The notes under the pieces are model-generated. The model did no database searches, was not told the origin of the DNA, and saw only the letters and a list, made by a program, of their open reading frames with translations. Shown here one piece after another: positions 22,042-33,794 of a DNA stretch of 64,000 nucleotides (position 1 is its first letter; each line of letters begins with the position of its first letter). A program made the position numbers and the translations under genes. Source of the DNA: Oidiodendron maius Zn (lineage: Eukaryota > Ascomycota > Leotiomycetes > Myxotrichaceae); contig KN832871.1 of assembly GCA_000827325.1 (NCBI GenBank), forward strand, positions 2,418,001 to 2,482,000, written 5' to 3'.

Positions 22042-24822
22042 TTATTTCTTCATGGCTTTCTCCTGCTCGGCGAGGTACTCTTCGTCGCTAGCATCGAGAA
22101 TATCGTACTCCTCATCCGTCATGAACCCATCCTCGGTCTCGTTGTCGAGTGACTCGTCAACGAACTCATCGAAGTCGTCTGCTTCCTCTTGAGGCTCCTC
22201 GGCAGCGGCCGGGGCCTCCATCTGAATGCTAGCCTCGGGAGACTCTTTCTCAAGCTTAGGGAAGATCATTTGGCTGCCTTCGCCGGCGTCCTTGGTCTCC
22301 TCGACGACCTCCTCCTTGGACTCCTCTTCAGCTTTCTCATCGGGTTCCTCCTGGACGGTTTGAGTGCTTCCGCCAACCCTGATATCGCACCACAGTCGGT
22401 GGCCGAACTTGTTCCCGCTGGGGGTGGTGAGGCGCCAGTAGGAGATGAAAGTGCCGGGCCTGCTGGGTGTCCTCAGCAAGACCGTGAAGCCGGCTTCCTG
22501 GCCTGGGGTGACATCTGTGTAGCAGGTGGTGCTCTCGCCGGCAGAGACCAGCTCGTGAATGCTGGCTGGGTGCTGGGGGTCCACAGCGCACATGTTATCA
22601 CCACCAGTGAACTTGACGGTGCATCCCGCAGGCCACGTCTTATTGCCGCCGTTGCGCAGATACCACGTCTGCTCGAAGACGGTGTTAGGTGGGAGGACAG
22701 TTCCATCAGGAACGGCGTCACGGACGAAGTAGGCAGTGAGGTCATCCTCGTTGGCAGTAGCAGGAAGCTCCTTCGCCTCCACGGGCTCAACAACCTCCAC
22801 CTTCGATTCGGTCGGCTTGAGATCAGCCACGGTCTGGACTTGCGTAGCAGCATTAGCGGATGGGGCAGGCGTCGTCTCGGTAGCCTTGGATATGGTGCGG
22901 CTGCTGCGTCGGTCACCCATCACTGGCAGGGGCCGGCCATCATCATGGTCACCCATGGTAGTGACAGACACGTTGCGGACAGGCGTCTTGAACTTGATGA
23001 GAGGATGAGTCTTGTTATGTGGGTTCGAGGGATTAGCCTCGCAACTGGCACAGAAGTCGGTGTCGTGGCAGACTGCACACTTATATCGGTCTCCAACAAT
23101 GTAGGTCTGGGCGCCCCTAGCAGAATTGCAGAGAGGTCCATCGCAGTAGATTCCCACGTGGCGCGCAGTGTTGGTGTACCGCACTTGGACTTCTGAGGGC
23201 TCATAGAGTGGGACAAATTTGTGCATGGGATGAATGAAGCTGGCGTTGACGACGCACGTGGAGCAGTAGTCCCAGTCTGGGCAGTCCATGCACTTGTGAC
23301 GGACACCGTAGATGTACTTGTCACAGCCATCACAGATGGCATTGTGGCTCTTATTCCGGCCGGGCGCGAGGAGGGCCTCGGCAACCAGGTCGAGCTTCGT
23401 GCCCTCCAGAGCAGGGATGAAGGCGTGCTTTGGGTCATGACCGTGCCTCAAGGCAACGTGGCAAGGAATGCAGAGGTCGAAGTCTTCGCAGGTAACACAG
23501 GTGACGAACTTATCCTCGGACCATTCTGCAACAAGAGGTTAGTACCATCTTTTTGATGGTAATATTAGACATACCTTGAATGCAGCAGTTGCAAGTACGA
23601 GTAGCAGTGCTGTCTTCTTCCTCCTCCTCCTCCTCCTCCTGCTCCTCCTGCTCCTCCTGCTCCTCCTCGGGCTGGACCAGGGTGGTTTTAGATTCAGTGG
23701 CAGCGGGCTTGGGTGCGATGGTCTCGGTCGTGCTAGTAATGACCTTGCCGTTTCGTAGGAAGCGCTTGATCAACCAGTGGCTCTCGTCGCGGCAGAGGAC
23801 ACCAGCATTGACACAGGACTGGCAGAGGTCAAAGTCACCCGTATCACAGATGCTGCAGTGGTAGTGTTCGTCGGGTATGACGCCGTGGCAGTTGTTGCAA
23901 TAGACAGAGAAGACTGATGGGGTGGAAGGGGATGGTGCACCAGTCTTGTTGCGGAGTGCATTCTGGCGCTCGTGGGTCACGCCAGCAAGTTCGGCAAACC
24001 ACTTCTCACGGGCGGAGGCGCCTCTGGTGACGGTGACCGGCACCTGGTGGCTCGAGCAGGCCGTGGCAATGGGTGCATCTGATGTGTCCTTGCTCGCACA
24101 GGAGGAGCTCACGACCGGGCATACAAGGCTGGAGCCAGATCGGGAAGGGTTCATCATCATCTGCTCGAACTCGCGCTGGAGCCGGCCAACGTTCATATCT
24201 GGGGACCGCTCAGTGGCATCGACAACTAGATCCTCTGCAGATGGAACAGGTACGGGGCTGGGTTCTGCGTGGTAGTCGGACACTGGCGTCTCTTCCGCTG
24301 GGCTGGGTTCCTCATCCTCGACAGTTGCCGGCCTGGGGATGATAGGTTCTTTGTCCGTGACAGTGACCTTCAGACGCAGCTTCAGCTTCGCCTTGGCGGC
24401 ACGATAGAGCTGCTTATAGACGGAAGCATTGGCCGGGTCAAGGGTAATGAAGGCAGCGGCGCTGTCGGAGTAGCGTTCGAAGACGGCATCGGAGGAGGGA
24501 GGTATCTCGAGCAGGGAACGCAGCTGTAGACCAAAGGGGGGTACGTAAGCAGGTGATCTTCACTTCACGCGGGGACGGTGCTTATCTCCATCCGACCATG
24601 CAGGCGGTCTCTGCAGACACGCAGTGCGGAGGTCGAAGGGTGCGGAAGGGGGGAGGAGGAAGCAAAAGGCGGAGCTTGTGCAACAACCAGAGGACATACC
24701 TTGCCCGGCAGCGTGCTAGCGCCAAGATCACGGAGGGGCAGCTTGAACCGCTTGTTGGTGCCGTCGATGTTGATCTTGAGAGTGATGAGGGTGTCTGGGC
24801 TGGTGGTCGAGTGTGTGGCCAT
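22042..24822 (-). CDS. NBR1: NBR1-like selective autophagy receptor (PB1, four ZZ fingers, FW domain)
   Basis: Three exons, 24822-24700, 24523-23575 and 23525-22042, give 851 aa; introns are 176 and 49 nt. Residues about 12-100 form a PB1-like domain. Four ZZ zinc fingers follow at about 248-297, 352-400, 420-470 and 482-535, each with paired CxxC motifs. A Glu/Gln tract separates ZZ1 and ZZ2. The FW (NBR1 four-Trp) domain spans about 622-742, with TWYLRNGGNKTWPAGC and FISYWRLTTPSG. The acidic C-terminus contains DEEYDIL, a good Atg8-interacting (LIR) motif at 831-834. NBR1 proteins link cargo to Atg8 on the phagophore; in fission yeast Nbr1 the ZZ and FW domains handle vacuolar hydrolase cargo. 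No UBA domain is visible. The ATG at 24822 begins the PB1 region. Confidence 0.9.
23614..23668. repeat. CTC/CTG trinucleotide repeat inside the NBR1-like CDS
   Basis: A run of CTC units with interspersed CTG on the plus strand encodes a Glu/Gln tract on the minus strand between the first two ZZ fingers. Such tracts often vary in length between isolates. Confidence 0.85.
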
Positions 24823-26707
24823 GGCGGCGGATGCAGCGGTGGATGTTGGTGATGGATGGATGGGATGTTGTAGGTGAGGAGGGACGACGGGCAGGGTGAG
24901 CGGTGACGTGAGGCAGCTACTCCGGATCGACGGGGGCCTATCGCGAGGCCGTGACAGCCGTGCGGTGATAGGTCCAGGTGAAGGGACCAGCAGGCAGTGT
25001 TGATGGTGGGATCTGAGATGGATGAAGACGGACACGGGCGGCGGGAGGAAGTCAAGTCAGGTACCTCGAGCTGGTCGTAGGAGGGAGAGAGAGAAAGAGG
25101 AGAAGGAGAGAAGTGAGGAGGTGGGAGGTCGATAAGAGGAGAAGAGCTCAAGGCAGCGCTGTCGTCAGCCAAAATAGGCGAGGAATTAGGGGAGACATAC
25201 GACGGGTATTTATTGGGGAATCAGGCAGGCATACGCCTGGTGGGGGCGACCTCTACGGGCGGGAATAAGGCACCAACATTACTGTAACGACATTAACTAA
25301 GTAAGTTAAGTTATCCTTTTGTGTTATGTAAGGGGGCCGTATAAGTTAATCGTGTGTGTTTTATATGCGGCAGCCTTCCCCCTCTGACGACTTGCAGCAG
25401 CCTGACGATGTCTAATACACACGGGAAAGAGAGGAGAACCCTCGAGAAAGAGGCAAAGAGAAGAGGGAAGGAGGATGACAAAGGTGCAGTATCTCTCTCG
25501 TGGCTCCTCTTCTTTTCTTATTCCCCTTGTTGTACGCCTCTTCTGCCTTCTACACCTTCGTCGTCTCCGCCGGCGACTCCACCGACGCCGATCCCGCTGG
25601 CGCCTGTACGACGCCCGTCCCCAACCCCAAGCTCGCGGTGAGGAGTCTCAGACGCAAGGCTGATCTCTCCCCAGATCGGTTGGCTGGGTTGGAGAGGGTC
25701 GTGACTGTCGATGAAGAGGCAGATCCGAAGACTAGAGAGTGTGTGTGAGAGTGTGCTTGTCGCCCGTCAGTAAGGCGTGCTTCGGGACCGATCCAAATCC
25801 ATTACGGGCCTTTACTCTACTTGCCACACGCCATCGAGGTGGATAAAGGAATATATAATCACATCAGACATTTATTACCAACTTCTAGACACACTGCTTT
25901 AATGTGACCTCCCTAGCTAGTCTCGCAGCCCATTCAACGTCAATCAAATCACGCCTCGCTCTGTCCAGTCCCACCCTGGCTGCCTGCGAGCTGACGAACC
26001 ATCTTCTGTGCACCTGCTGGCCAGCCTAGATTGGTGGCGGTCGTTCTGGCCACTGGTTCTCTGGGGTGCTGACCTGAACCTTCAGGATAGGTTCGGTAGG
26101 TATACATGTGGGTAACACAAAGGGATGAGAGCACGACCGGTGGCAAGGGGAAAGAAGGTAGGCACAGATACCAGCACCAACATAGAACCTCACCGCATAT
26201 GTCGTCCACGGCAAAACACTAGAATATGATCCTGTAATACAGTATATCCACTTAATCTTATTTAACAGCTACTCCGACGCCTACTCTGCTGCTGCCAGTA
26301 CGTGCTCCTCTCGGTTGTACTTCCACCCCGTTCCTCCTCTTCCGCCACCGCTGAGAAGATTATGCACCAAAGGACGAGAACCCGCAGGCTGCCGGGACGC
26401 CGGTGCCTGCAAGAGCCTTCCTCCCCGATCCCAGCAAAAAAAACAAAACACTCTCTTCGAACACTAGAAGGGGAAGGCTCCATTCCAGGAGGGAGAACAT
26501 AAAAAGCAAACAATAATATCTTTACGTGTGGTGTTTGTGTGCAGTTGCAAAACGGGACTCAATCAGAGCGGCAAGCGCTTCCAAACGCACAATGAAACCC
26601 ATGCCAGAAAATCGGATTCGCTGAGAGAGCATTAGAGACACTTAATAACATAGATTAGGTCCGCCAAAAAGAAGGGGGAGAAGAACAATGCTGCTGTGCT
26701 TTTGCGG
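24823..26707. other. 1.9-kb spacer upstream of the NBR1-like gene
   Basis: No gene supported. ORFs near 25354-25748 lack a credible ATG start or family match. The stretch next to the NBR1-like gene is purine/pyrimidine-biased (long GA/CT tracts near 25079-25130), as in fungal leaders. The left side holds the NBR1-like promoter, the right side the 3' UTR of the Btz gene. Confidence 0.5.
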
Positions 26708-28933
26708 CTACTGCGGGTAGTAGACCACGCCTTGCGTGCCCTGTGGGTAGTAGAACCCGTCAGGACTCGGCGTCATCATCCCGCCCATGCCCACCACGCC
26801 ACCAACCGGTTGTAGAGGGTACGCCTGCGGTGCCGCGTACGCTGGGAAGGAGGCTACCGCGGGGATGTGAGCGGCGTCGTAGTAGTACACCATGCCGTTA
26901 ACTTCCTGGGCCACCAGGTTCGGCGGAGCCCCTCCTTGTGCCGCGTCCGACGGTTGCCCTGGCTGCCCGAACGATGCAGCTTGCTGTGATGGAGCGTGCT
27001 GCGGAGGCTGCTGCCCAGGGATGGACTGAGTAGGGCCAGAGGCCCCCATGGGATGGTTGAACCCCTGCGGGTAATAATATCCCTGAGCCGATTGCATAAC
27101 TTGGTAAGGTTGAGGATAATAATTCTGCGATGGCGGCTGGTAAGGATTGGGTTGGAATGGCTGTGCATGGATGGCCCGCTCTGGTATCTGTGACAGGGGA
27201 GTACCGGTTGAGGCCTGGCTGGGATAGGATGCGTGTCGCGTGTGCAACATGGCCTCATGCGCTTGGCCGTTGCCGTTCATCTGGATGGGGACCTGGTGAT
27301 GGAAAGGCTGTTGCTGAGGCTGGGGTGCGTTGAATGAGAGTGTGGCCGGCGACTCGATATCGGCTACCGACACTGCCTTTTGAGGCCGCGGCTGGTGCAT
27401 GGGGATGGCATTTGGTCGGTTCTCTCGGAAGGTTGGCTTCTGGGGAAGCGGATAAGTCTGCGGAGGAGGGAGGTCTTCAATTGATGTAGATGCTACAGCA
27501 TTGCCATTCTGCTGTAGCTCTCCAGCTCCTATCTCTTCCTCTGCAGGTTGCGGCGGCGGGACAGGTTGGGTCGCTGGAGGAAGTTTCACAATCGGCCTCG
27601 ACACGTCTACCTGCATCGGTGGCCTGGACATCGTCGAGCCGGCCGGCGAGATGAGACTCTCCCTATTAACCTCACGAGCAAGTGATGACCTGCGGCTCAT
27701 GGCGACGCTTGGGCTGTACACGCTACCGTATACACTCCCACCCCACACGCTTGTACGTCTCGAGTATCCGCCAATGGAGCCGAGACCTGGCCTCCTTCCG
27801 CGTCCGAAGCCCTGTTGGTTCGGCCGCATGGCTCGTGGGATAAAGATAAAGGATCGCTCGGTGGCCGGCCAAATGTACCGAGGTGGGTGGTCGGGAAGAG
27901 AGATGCGAACCTGCTTATCTCGGCGGAGAGGGGGGCGGTGATCTGGGAGGAGGGTGTATTGCTTGACGGGGACGCCGGGGAACACCAACGGCTCCTCCAT
28001 GTTTGCGAAGAAGACACGCACCTGGACGTTGCCGATATGTTTGGTAGTGGAGAGTTCCCGGTTGGGTGGTGTGCTCGATGGGGCCTTCACGGGTATTCGC
28101 GCTGCTGCTGTGCCATTGATATAACCCGTCGCTTGGAGTTGAGGACTGGGTGCACTGATTGTGTCGTGCATGTCATGTGCCCAGGGAGCATCGGTGGGTT
28201 CGAAAGGTTGGGGAATTTGGCTGGCAAGGGTCAGGATATAATCTCTATCTTCCCACAACTTCTGAATCACTTACTTGATGGGTGCATATGGGCCCCCAAT
28301 TCCCGCTTTTCCTCTCCCTCTCCCTCTCCCAAACGGCCGGAATCCGTTGGCAGCCGGCCCAGCATGGCGATGGTCGTGCATGAAGAACGCTCCTCGGTTT
28401 GGCACAAAGGCTGGGTCCTCATCCCTCTTCTTCTTGTACTCCTCGTGCTCCCTCCGCCTACGCTCGTAAGGCCCTTCTGGCGGCTGATCCATCTGGGCCG
28501 TGGAATTGACCACCGCCGGGGACGGCTCCAGCAGTTCGGCGTCCTCCCGCAGGTCCTCATAGCGCACGCCCTCGACATTGCTGTCTTTCTCTGACAGCTG
28601 GAGGCCGTTGAGCATCATATCCATATCGCTGACCCCATTTTGCCCGACTTTCTTGCCTCCCGGAGTAGCGCCGTTGCTCGCTTTCGTGGTCCCATCCTTA
28701 GGCGGCCGTTTGCCCTTCTTGCCGTTGGCTTTTAGCAGATTCGGCGACGTCTCCGAATCTCCCGCGGGGATGGACTCGTCACCCTCATGCAGCTCGTCGT
28801 CGTCAGTGGTGACGGACCCCTCACTCAGCGAGTCGTCATCGAGGTCGCCGACGTCAAGTGTGCCCTCCTCATCGCCTTCGTCCTCCACCCGCCGTCGAGA
28901 AGCCGCCAGGTCCTTCCGGTGACGGTGAGCCAT
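26708..28933 (-). CDS. Btz/CASC3-domain protein, probable exon-junction-complex factor
   Basis: Two exons, 28933-28275 and 28220-26708, give 723 aa. The 54-nt intron has GTAAGT, CTGAC and CCAG, and its 5' end reads straight into a stop if unspliced. The N-terminus is acidic and lysine-rich. The Btz/Selor signature around residues 180-225 (DEDPAFVPNRGAFFMHDHR, then FRPFGRGRGRGKAG) is the eIF4AIII- and RNA-binding element of metazoan Barentsz/CASC3. PWAHDMHDTI after the junction continues the conserved block. The rest is Pro/Gln/Tyr-rich low complexity. A role in mRNA binding or the exon junction complex is inferred from the domain; the fungal function is not established here. Confidence 0.82.
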
Positions 28934-30367
28934 GTCGGGGAGAGGTCTGGGCGGACGGCCGAGATGCGACGGGTTGGCGGGCGAGGGTTGAGGATGGGGG
29001 AGGCAAGATTTCGTGGCAGATCATGCAGCGGGCAGATGTGAACGGAGATGTACCGCCTGCGGCAACGAGAAGAGTGAAAGGGGCGGACTCTGGCGGTATC
29101 GAGGCCGGAGCAGTGGGTGATACCTGCACGCCGATGAACAAGATGGAGAAGGAGAAGTGGGTTGGTGGCAGATCTGGAGATGTTTCGTGGAGGACTGGAG
29201 GCTGAAATAGAAATATGGGCCTGGTCGCGCTTCACACCTTTTCCGGGATCCCTGCGCTTTCCTGGTAGGCGGATGGAGAAAAGACGCCGGCGCATTTCTA
29301 AGCGACGACTGGCAGAAGAGGTACCGACGATTCATGCTGGGTATTTATTTTCCTATTCGACCAGCCAGGAGAACTGCATATATCTGCAAAGAGTACAGAT
29401 AACAAAGGGGGAGGCCATCCCGGTGGTTGATTCACTCATCGATCTCCCACCACTCGCAAACAATCATCCCGTGCTCGCGCCTAAGATCTTGCCTTAGCCA
29501 TGTGAAGCCTTTACGAGAGAGGACGTGACACACGACCAGGGAGTGCCACTCCTCCCTGTGGCGAGTCGTCTTCACAGACCAGGATACTCAGAGTATTAAG
29601 AATGGAGGGAGGAATGCCAACTACTTGTTCCTAGACAGGCTTATGAAATCTGCCTGGAATGCATTGAATGCGGATCGACGCCTCCCATCTATACTTCCCG
29701 ATGCCATCTCCTATATCCCCAGGAGGCGTATCAAAGATTTCTGGCTTAGGGCACGCTCCTTGCTTACCTGGCCCTGATTCGGGCACTCACAACACATACC
29801 CTATGCACTCACTAACGCTAGATGCAAATAAGATCAACTACGCAAGTGGATTCTATGATATACTACACCGCAATTGCAACCCTCCCCCTGCTGCAAACCC
29901 CCGAATCCTCCGGCCGGAAAACCAAATAAATTAGCACCCCATGCGCCAGCCCGCTCGACCGCGGGACCGTGTATGCGTGTGCATTCCATATGTACAAAAG
30001 GCCGTCCGCCCCGGATTCCATTATGCAATACTCAACCATCCTCCGCATACAACACAACGAGCAAAAAAAGTAAAGACTAATTCTACACATGTTTGTGGTG
30101 TGATCCCAAGCCCCAGCGCCAAAATTATGTGCATCGTCCTAGGTCCTCTCAACGGGTGCTATGCAAGAAAGCCAGCCTCAGGATACGCGTTGCCACCCCG
30201 CGCCCCCAGCTGAGGGCCGCAATGGTACGCTATCCTGTGTGGCCCCTAACTACAGAGCATCGCAGCAAATCTCTGTCCAGATGGACAGCAGTGAACGCCA
30301 TAACTCCAGCCCACCCCCTTTTAATGTTTTTGAACTTTTAAAGGCTCTATCTCCAAGGGGAGATGCC
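28934..30367. other. Spacer between the Btz-domain gene and the bZIP gene
   Basis: 1.43 kb with only overlapping short ORFs and no family match. The left part is the promoter and leader of the Btz-domain gene, the right part the 3' flank of the bZIP gene; both are on the minus strand. Confidence 0.5.
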
Positions 30368-32106
30368 TTACGAGTAACGGCGCGCCTGCATGGCCTGCTG
30401 GTTTGCCATGACCTGCTGATTGTTCATGGCTGCCGCAATACCATAGGGGTTCATCTGTCCGGCATATCCGCCCATGACGTGCTCAGGTAGCATGCCTTGC
30501 ATGCCTTGTTGCTGGGTAACGGGGCAATCTTTATGGGCCAGCAGGAGCGTCTTGAGATTGACAACCTCATCCCGTAACGACTGGATTTGCGCGCTGAGCG
30601 CATCGTTCTCGGTACTGAAGATCTCGACCTTCTGCTGCAGGTTTGCAAGCCATTGCTTCTTTCGCTGTCGGCACTTCAGTGCAGCAACCCTGGATTCATG
30701 TTAGTACTGCTTTACAGGCACTACGCTAGAAGCGGCATGACAAACCTGTTCCTCTCTAGGAAGTTCTTCCGCTTCTCTTCATCGGTCATCTTCTTGCCGT
30801 TCGCATTATTATAATCATCCTTGTCATCTTGCTCATCCTCAGACGGTGGCTCGGGTTCCATGGCGAGGCCATTATTCCCCTTCATCTTCTTCCCTGCCTG
30901 ACTCTTAGCGGTGGTCTCTTCTGCTTTGCGTCGGCCGGTCGTCTGAGTTGGCTGGCTGGTGGAGTGTCTCTTGCCTTTGCCCCGCGTGTTGGGCCGATTC
31001 GTCTGATCATTCTCATCAGACTGCGTACTCATGACGCTTACTCGCCGACCATCGGTGGTCTCGTTCGCCATGGTAGGCGAGGCCTCGGCGGATGTTGCAC
31101 CCATCTGCATTAAGGGTTGGGGGTGGGCGTGCACGGGCATCTGCGGAGCCATGGTGTACTGACCCGAGAGCTGGGCGCCATTGCGGGTCTGGGCTTGGGC
31201 GAGGAGGAACAGGCCGTTCGCCGCATCGTTCGCATCGTGTTGGTCGAATGGACCAGCCGCCTGGGGCTTCGCCTCCATGCCGTTGGAGAGGTCTTGTGGT
31301 TGCGAGGTCACGCTGGGCTGCGAGTGTGGAATCTTCCTCTGGGCATTCAGTGCGGTGCGCTGGAAATCGAGGGTCCCGGGCGTTGCAGCGCCGGCGAGCT
31401 GATTGAACAGCGCCTGCGAGTTGGGGCTGGGCTCGGGGAACATCGATCCACCACCACCGGGAGTCAGACCCGACCTCAGGCTGGACTCATTCGGGGTAGG
31501 GAACCCTCCTCGAAGGTGATGGCCGTCGCTGAAATAATCGTCCTTCTGCGGACCCGAGAGCATAGCAGGACTGAGCGGCCCTGAGCGGAGGCTGCCCCAG
31601 AAGTTCGGTGTGGCGCCCGATCCGAGGATGCCAGAGGGGGAGGTGAGGGCGGCGACGGACGGGAGTTTTGTACCACCGGGAGTCTGGTCCCCGCCTGTAC
31701 GGACCGTGGCAGTAGCACTGCCGCTGGCGAAGGAGTGTTCGAAGGGATTCGTCTCGTAGGAGAGGGAGCCGTCGTGCGCAACGGAGAAGTAGTCGGGCGT
31801 CTGCGAGACAGCAGCCGACGGGTCAGGTCTCGGGGGAGGCGCGAGAGGTTCTGTATTTGTAGACGATTCGGCCTTTACTGTCTCATCCTGCTTAGTTGCA
31901 GCAAGATCTTCGTCGACGTTAGCGCGCGTTCCTGCCGAGTACCGCAGTAAAAATAGAAAAAATTGCTCTCGCAAAAGGTACACACTTGAGAGGGGACGGA
32001 TAGCTAGGGTTGGAAAGGACGTACCTGGTTGTAATGGCGAGGCAGAAGCCTGCACTGGCGACTTCGAGGAGGCTTTTGTGGCGGCGTCTGGGGGAGAGTT
32101 GCCCAT
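30368..32106 (-). CDS. atf1: Atf1/AtfA-type bZIP transcription factor
   Basis: Three exons, 32106-32025, 31931-30746 and 30689-30368, give 529 aa. The C-terminal bZIP spans about 405-470: RKNFLERNRVAALKCRQRKK, followed by a leucine zipper with heptad Leu/Val residues. Its basic region is created by the second intron junction (56 nt). The N-terminal half is Pro/Ser/Asn-rich, with segments typical of Aft1 domains (TPDYFSVAHDGSLSYETNPF). Family members (Atf1, AtfA, Atf-1) are targets of the Hog1/Sty1 stress MAP kinase and drive oxidative and osmotic stress, sporulation and virulence genes. The first intron (93 nt) is divisible by three and stop-free, so a retained form would add 31 residues. Confidence 0.92.
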
Positions 32107-33794
32107 GGCTTGAGCTGGGAAACGTAATGAGAGGTCGGGAGGGAGAGGTAAGACAGTTTTTGTTGTTTGGGGAGAGCTGCGGCGAGCCGACCAACAATGA
32201 CGAAACTGAGTGCCGGCGACTCTGAGAGAAGATGGTCTGGAAGGAGCGTGGGCGGCCTGGTTCGGGTGGAGGGCGCGGTGGGCGCTGAGGCAGGGCGAAT
32301 CGATGATGGTTCAGATGGACGTCAGAGGGTCGATGACCTCACTACACTCGCGTTAATATCTAGTCCTTTCAGCTCGCACACAACGGCGCGCGCAACGCTC
32401 TTCCACCGTCCCTTCACAGGCTGCTGGACACCTACCAACTTTTTATTTTCGTTTCGGCGACCGGGGCGACTCGATGGCGGTGCGCGACGGGAGTGTGGCT
32501 CGAGAGATTGGGACGCCGTAGGCGGGCTGGGGCAGTCTGGGCTGTGGTTCGTGATCGGATCGTGGAGTTGTCCACTCGTGTACAAGGCGGAGCGGTTCAG
32601 TGCGTGAGGGCGCTGCTGCAGGAGGGAGGATGAGGGCGCGCACCGTTCCCGCAGACCATGGGATTGGGGATTTGTCAGGCGCGAGCAGCGACGGCAATGG
32701 GCCTCCAGCGTGGCCGGTCAACGTCTCTGAGGCTCAGGAATGCCAACAGCGACGGGGCCTCTTGGTGCTGGTTGTTGGTTGAGAGGTGCGAGTTGTTCAG
32801 GCTTGGTTGAAGCAGTGTGACGTATACGACTTTGGGGGTGTCGAGGGGGGTTTGGCGACGGGAGGAAAAAGTCACGACTTGGCTGACTCGGGGGGTTTTA
32901 AGCGGGCGCGCGAGTCCTCACAGAACCGGGCGCACTCTTCTCCCTCTCTCACGAGTCGAGTGGATGCGTGATGGGAGGGCTTCGACGAGCGCACTCGCTG
33001 GTGGGCGGCACTGGGACGGGAGCGACTGAAGAGCGATGCGGCTCTGGACAGCGGACACTATGGGATGCGTGCGCGTGGAAGAGGGCGAGTGGTTTGATGG
33101 GGGAGAGAGAAAGAGAGAAATGACGACGAGATGACGTGTAGGAGAGACAAGAAAGTCCTTTTCTTCTGGCAGCCTCCCGATCCGGCATGGCGCGGCTTAG
33201 GTAACCCGACGCCGCCCACCCACCGCCGTCCCATGATAACGGGACCTGGTAGGCCCAGATTCCCAGTGCGAGAGGAGGCCATGGGCGAATCACCGCGCCG
33301 CCGTTTCCTCTCCGCTCCGTTTTATGGGGTGGAAGATGCCCGATGCGGCATGGCGTTGCTGCGTTTACCGGTGCTGCGTTACAATGACCCCGCTGTATTT
33401 CCTCCGGTCGACTCGTAATAGTAAAATGGTGCCATCGCGCCCCTTTTGGCTCGCCAACACGACCAGATCCACTGTCAGAAAGGCTCCATGGTGGATGAAG
33501 AGGGAGGACCGCCGCCGACACTTGTATTCAGCACGTGCAGTCACAATACGGCTCACTCGTAGAGCTCGGTACGGCAAAAGTGTATATCGACATCTCGCAA
33601 TGAAGGAATCCATCATATATAATAGTTTGGAAACGTCGATGTGGTCCCTTTTCTTATATTTTCGGCTTACCAGCAGCAATCAATGTGTACATAACACTGG
33701 TGGCAAAAAATAGGGAATCAGGTGCTGTAGATACTTGTACAACCCCCTCGGCCAAGATGTATCCGACCTAGGTATCTCTTCATCAGATACTACC
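32107..33794. other. 1.7-kb upstream region of the bZIP gene
   Basis: No gene supported. The stretch is G-rich on the plus strand (C/T-rich on the coding strand) close to the bZIP start, as in a long leader, with several short ORFs. A CACGTG occurs near 33534. Confidence 0.5.

Noticed and set aside
22189-23196. 335-codon plus-strand ORF opposite the NBR1-like gene
   Set aside because: It mirrors the GC-rich coding strand of a well-supported gene, has no domain and no plausible splice context; a shadow ORF.
25500-25748. 82-codon ORF with a signal-like hydrophobic start
   Set aside because: It begins with GTG rather than ATG, no upstream exon supplies a start, and no family is recognisable.
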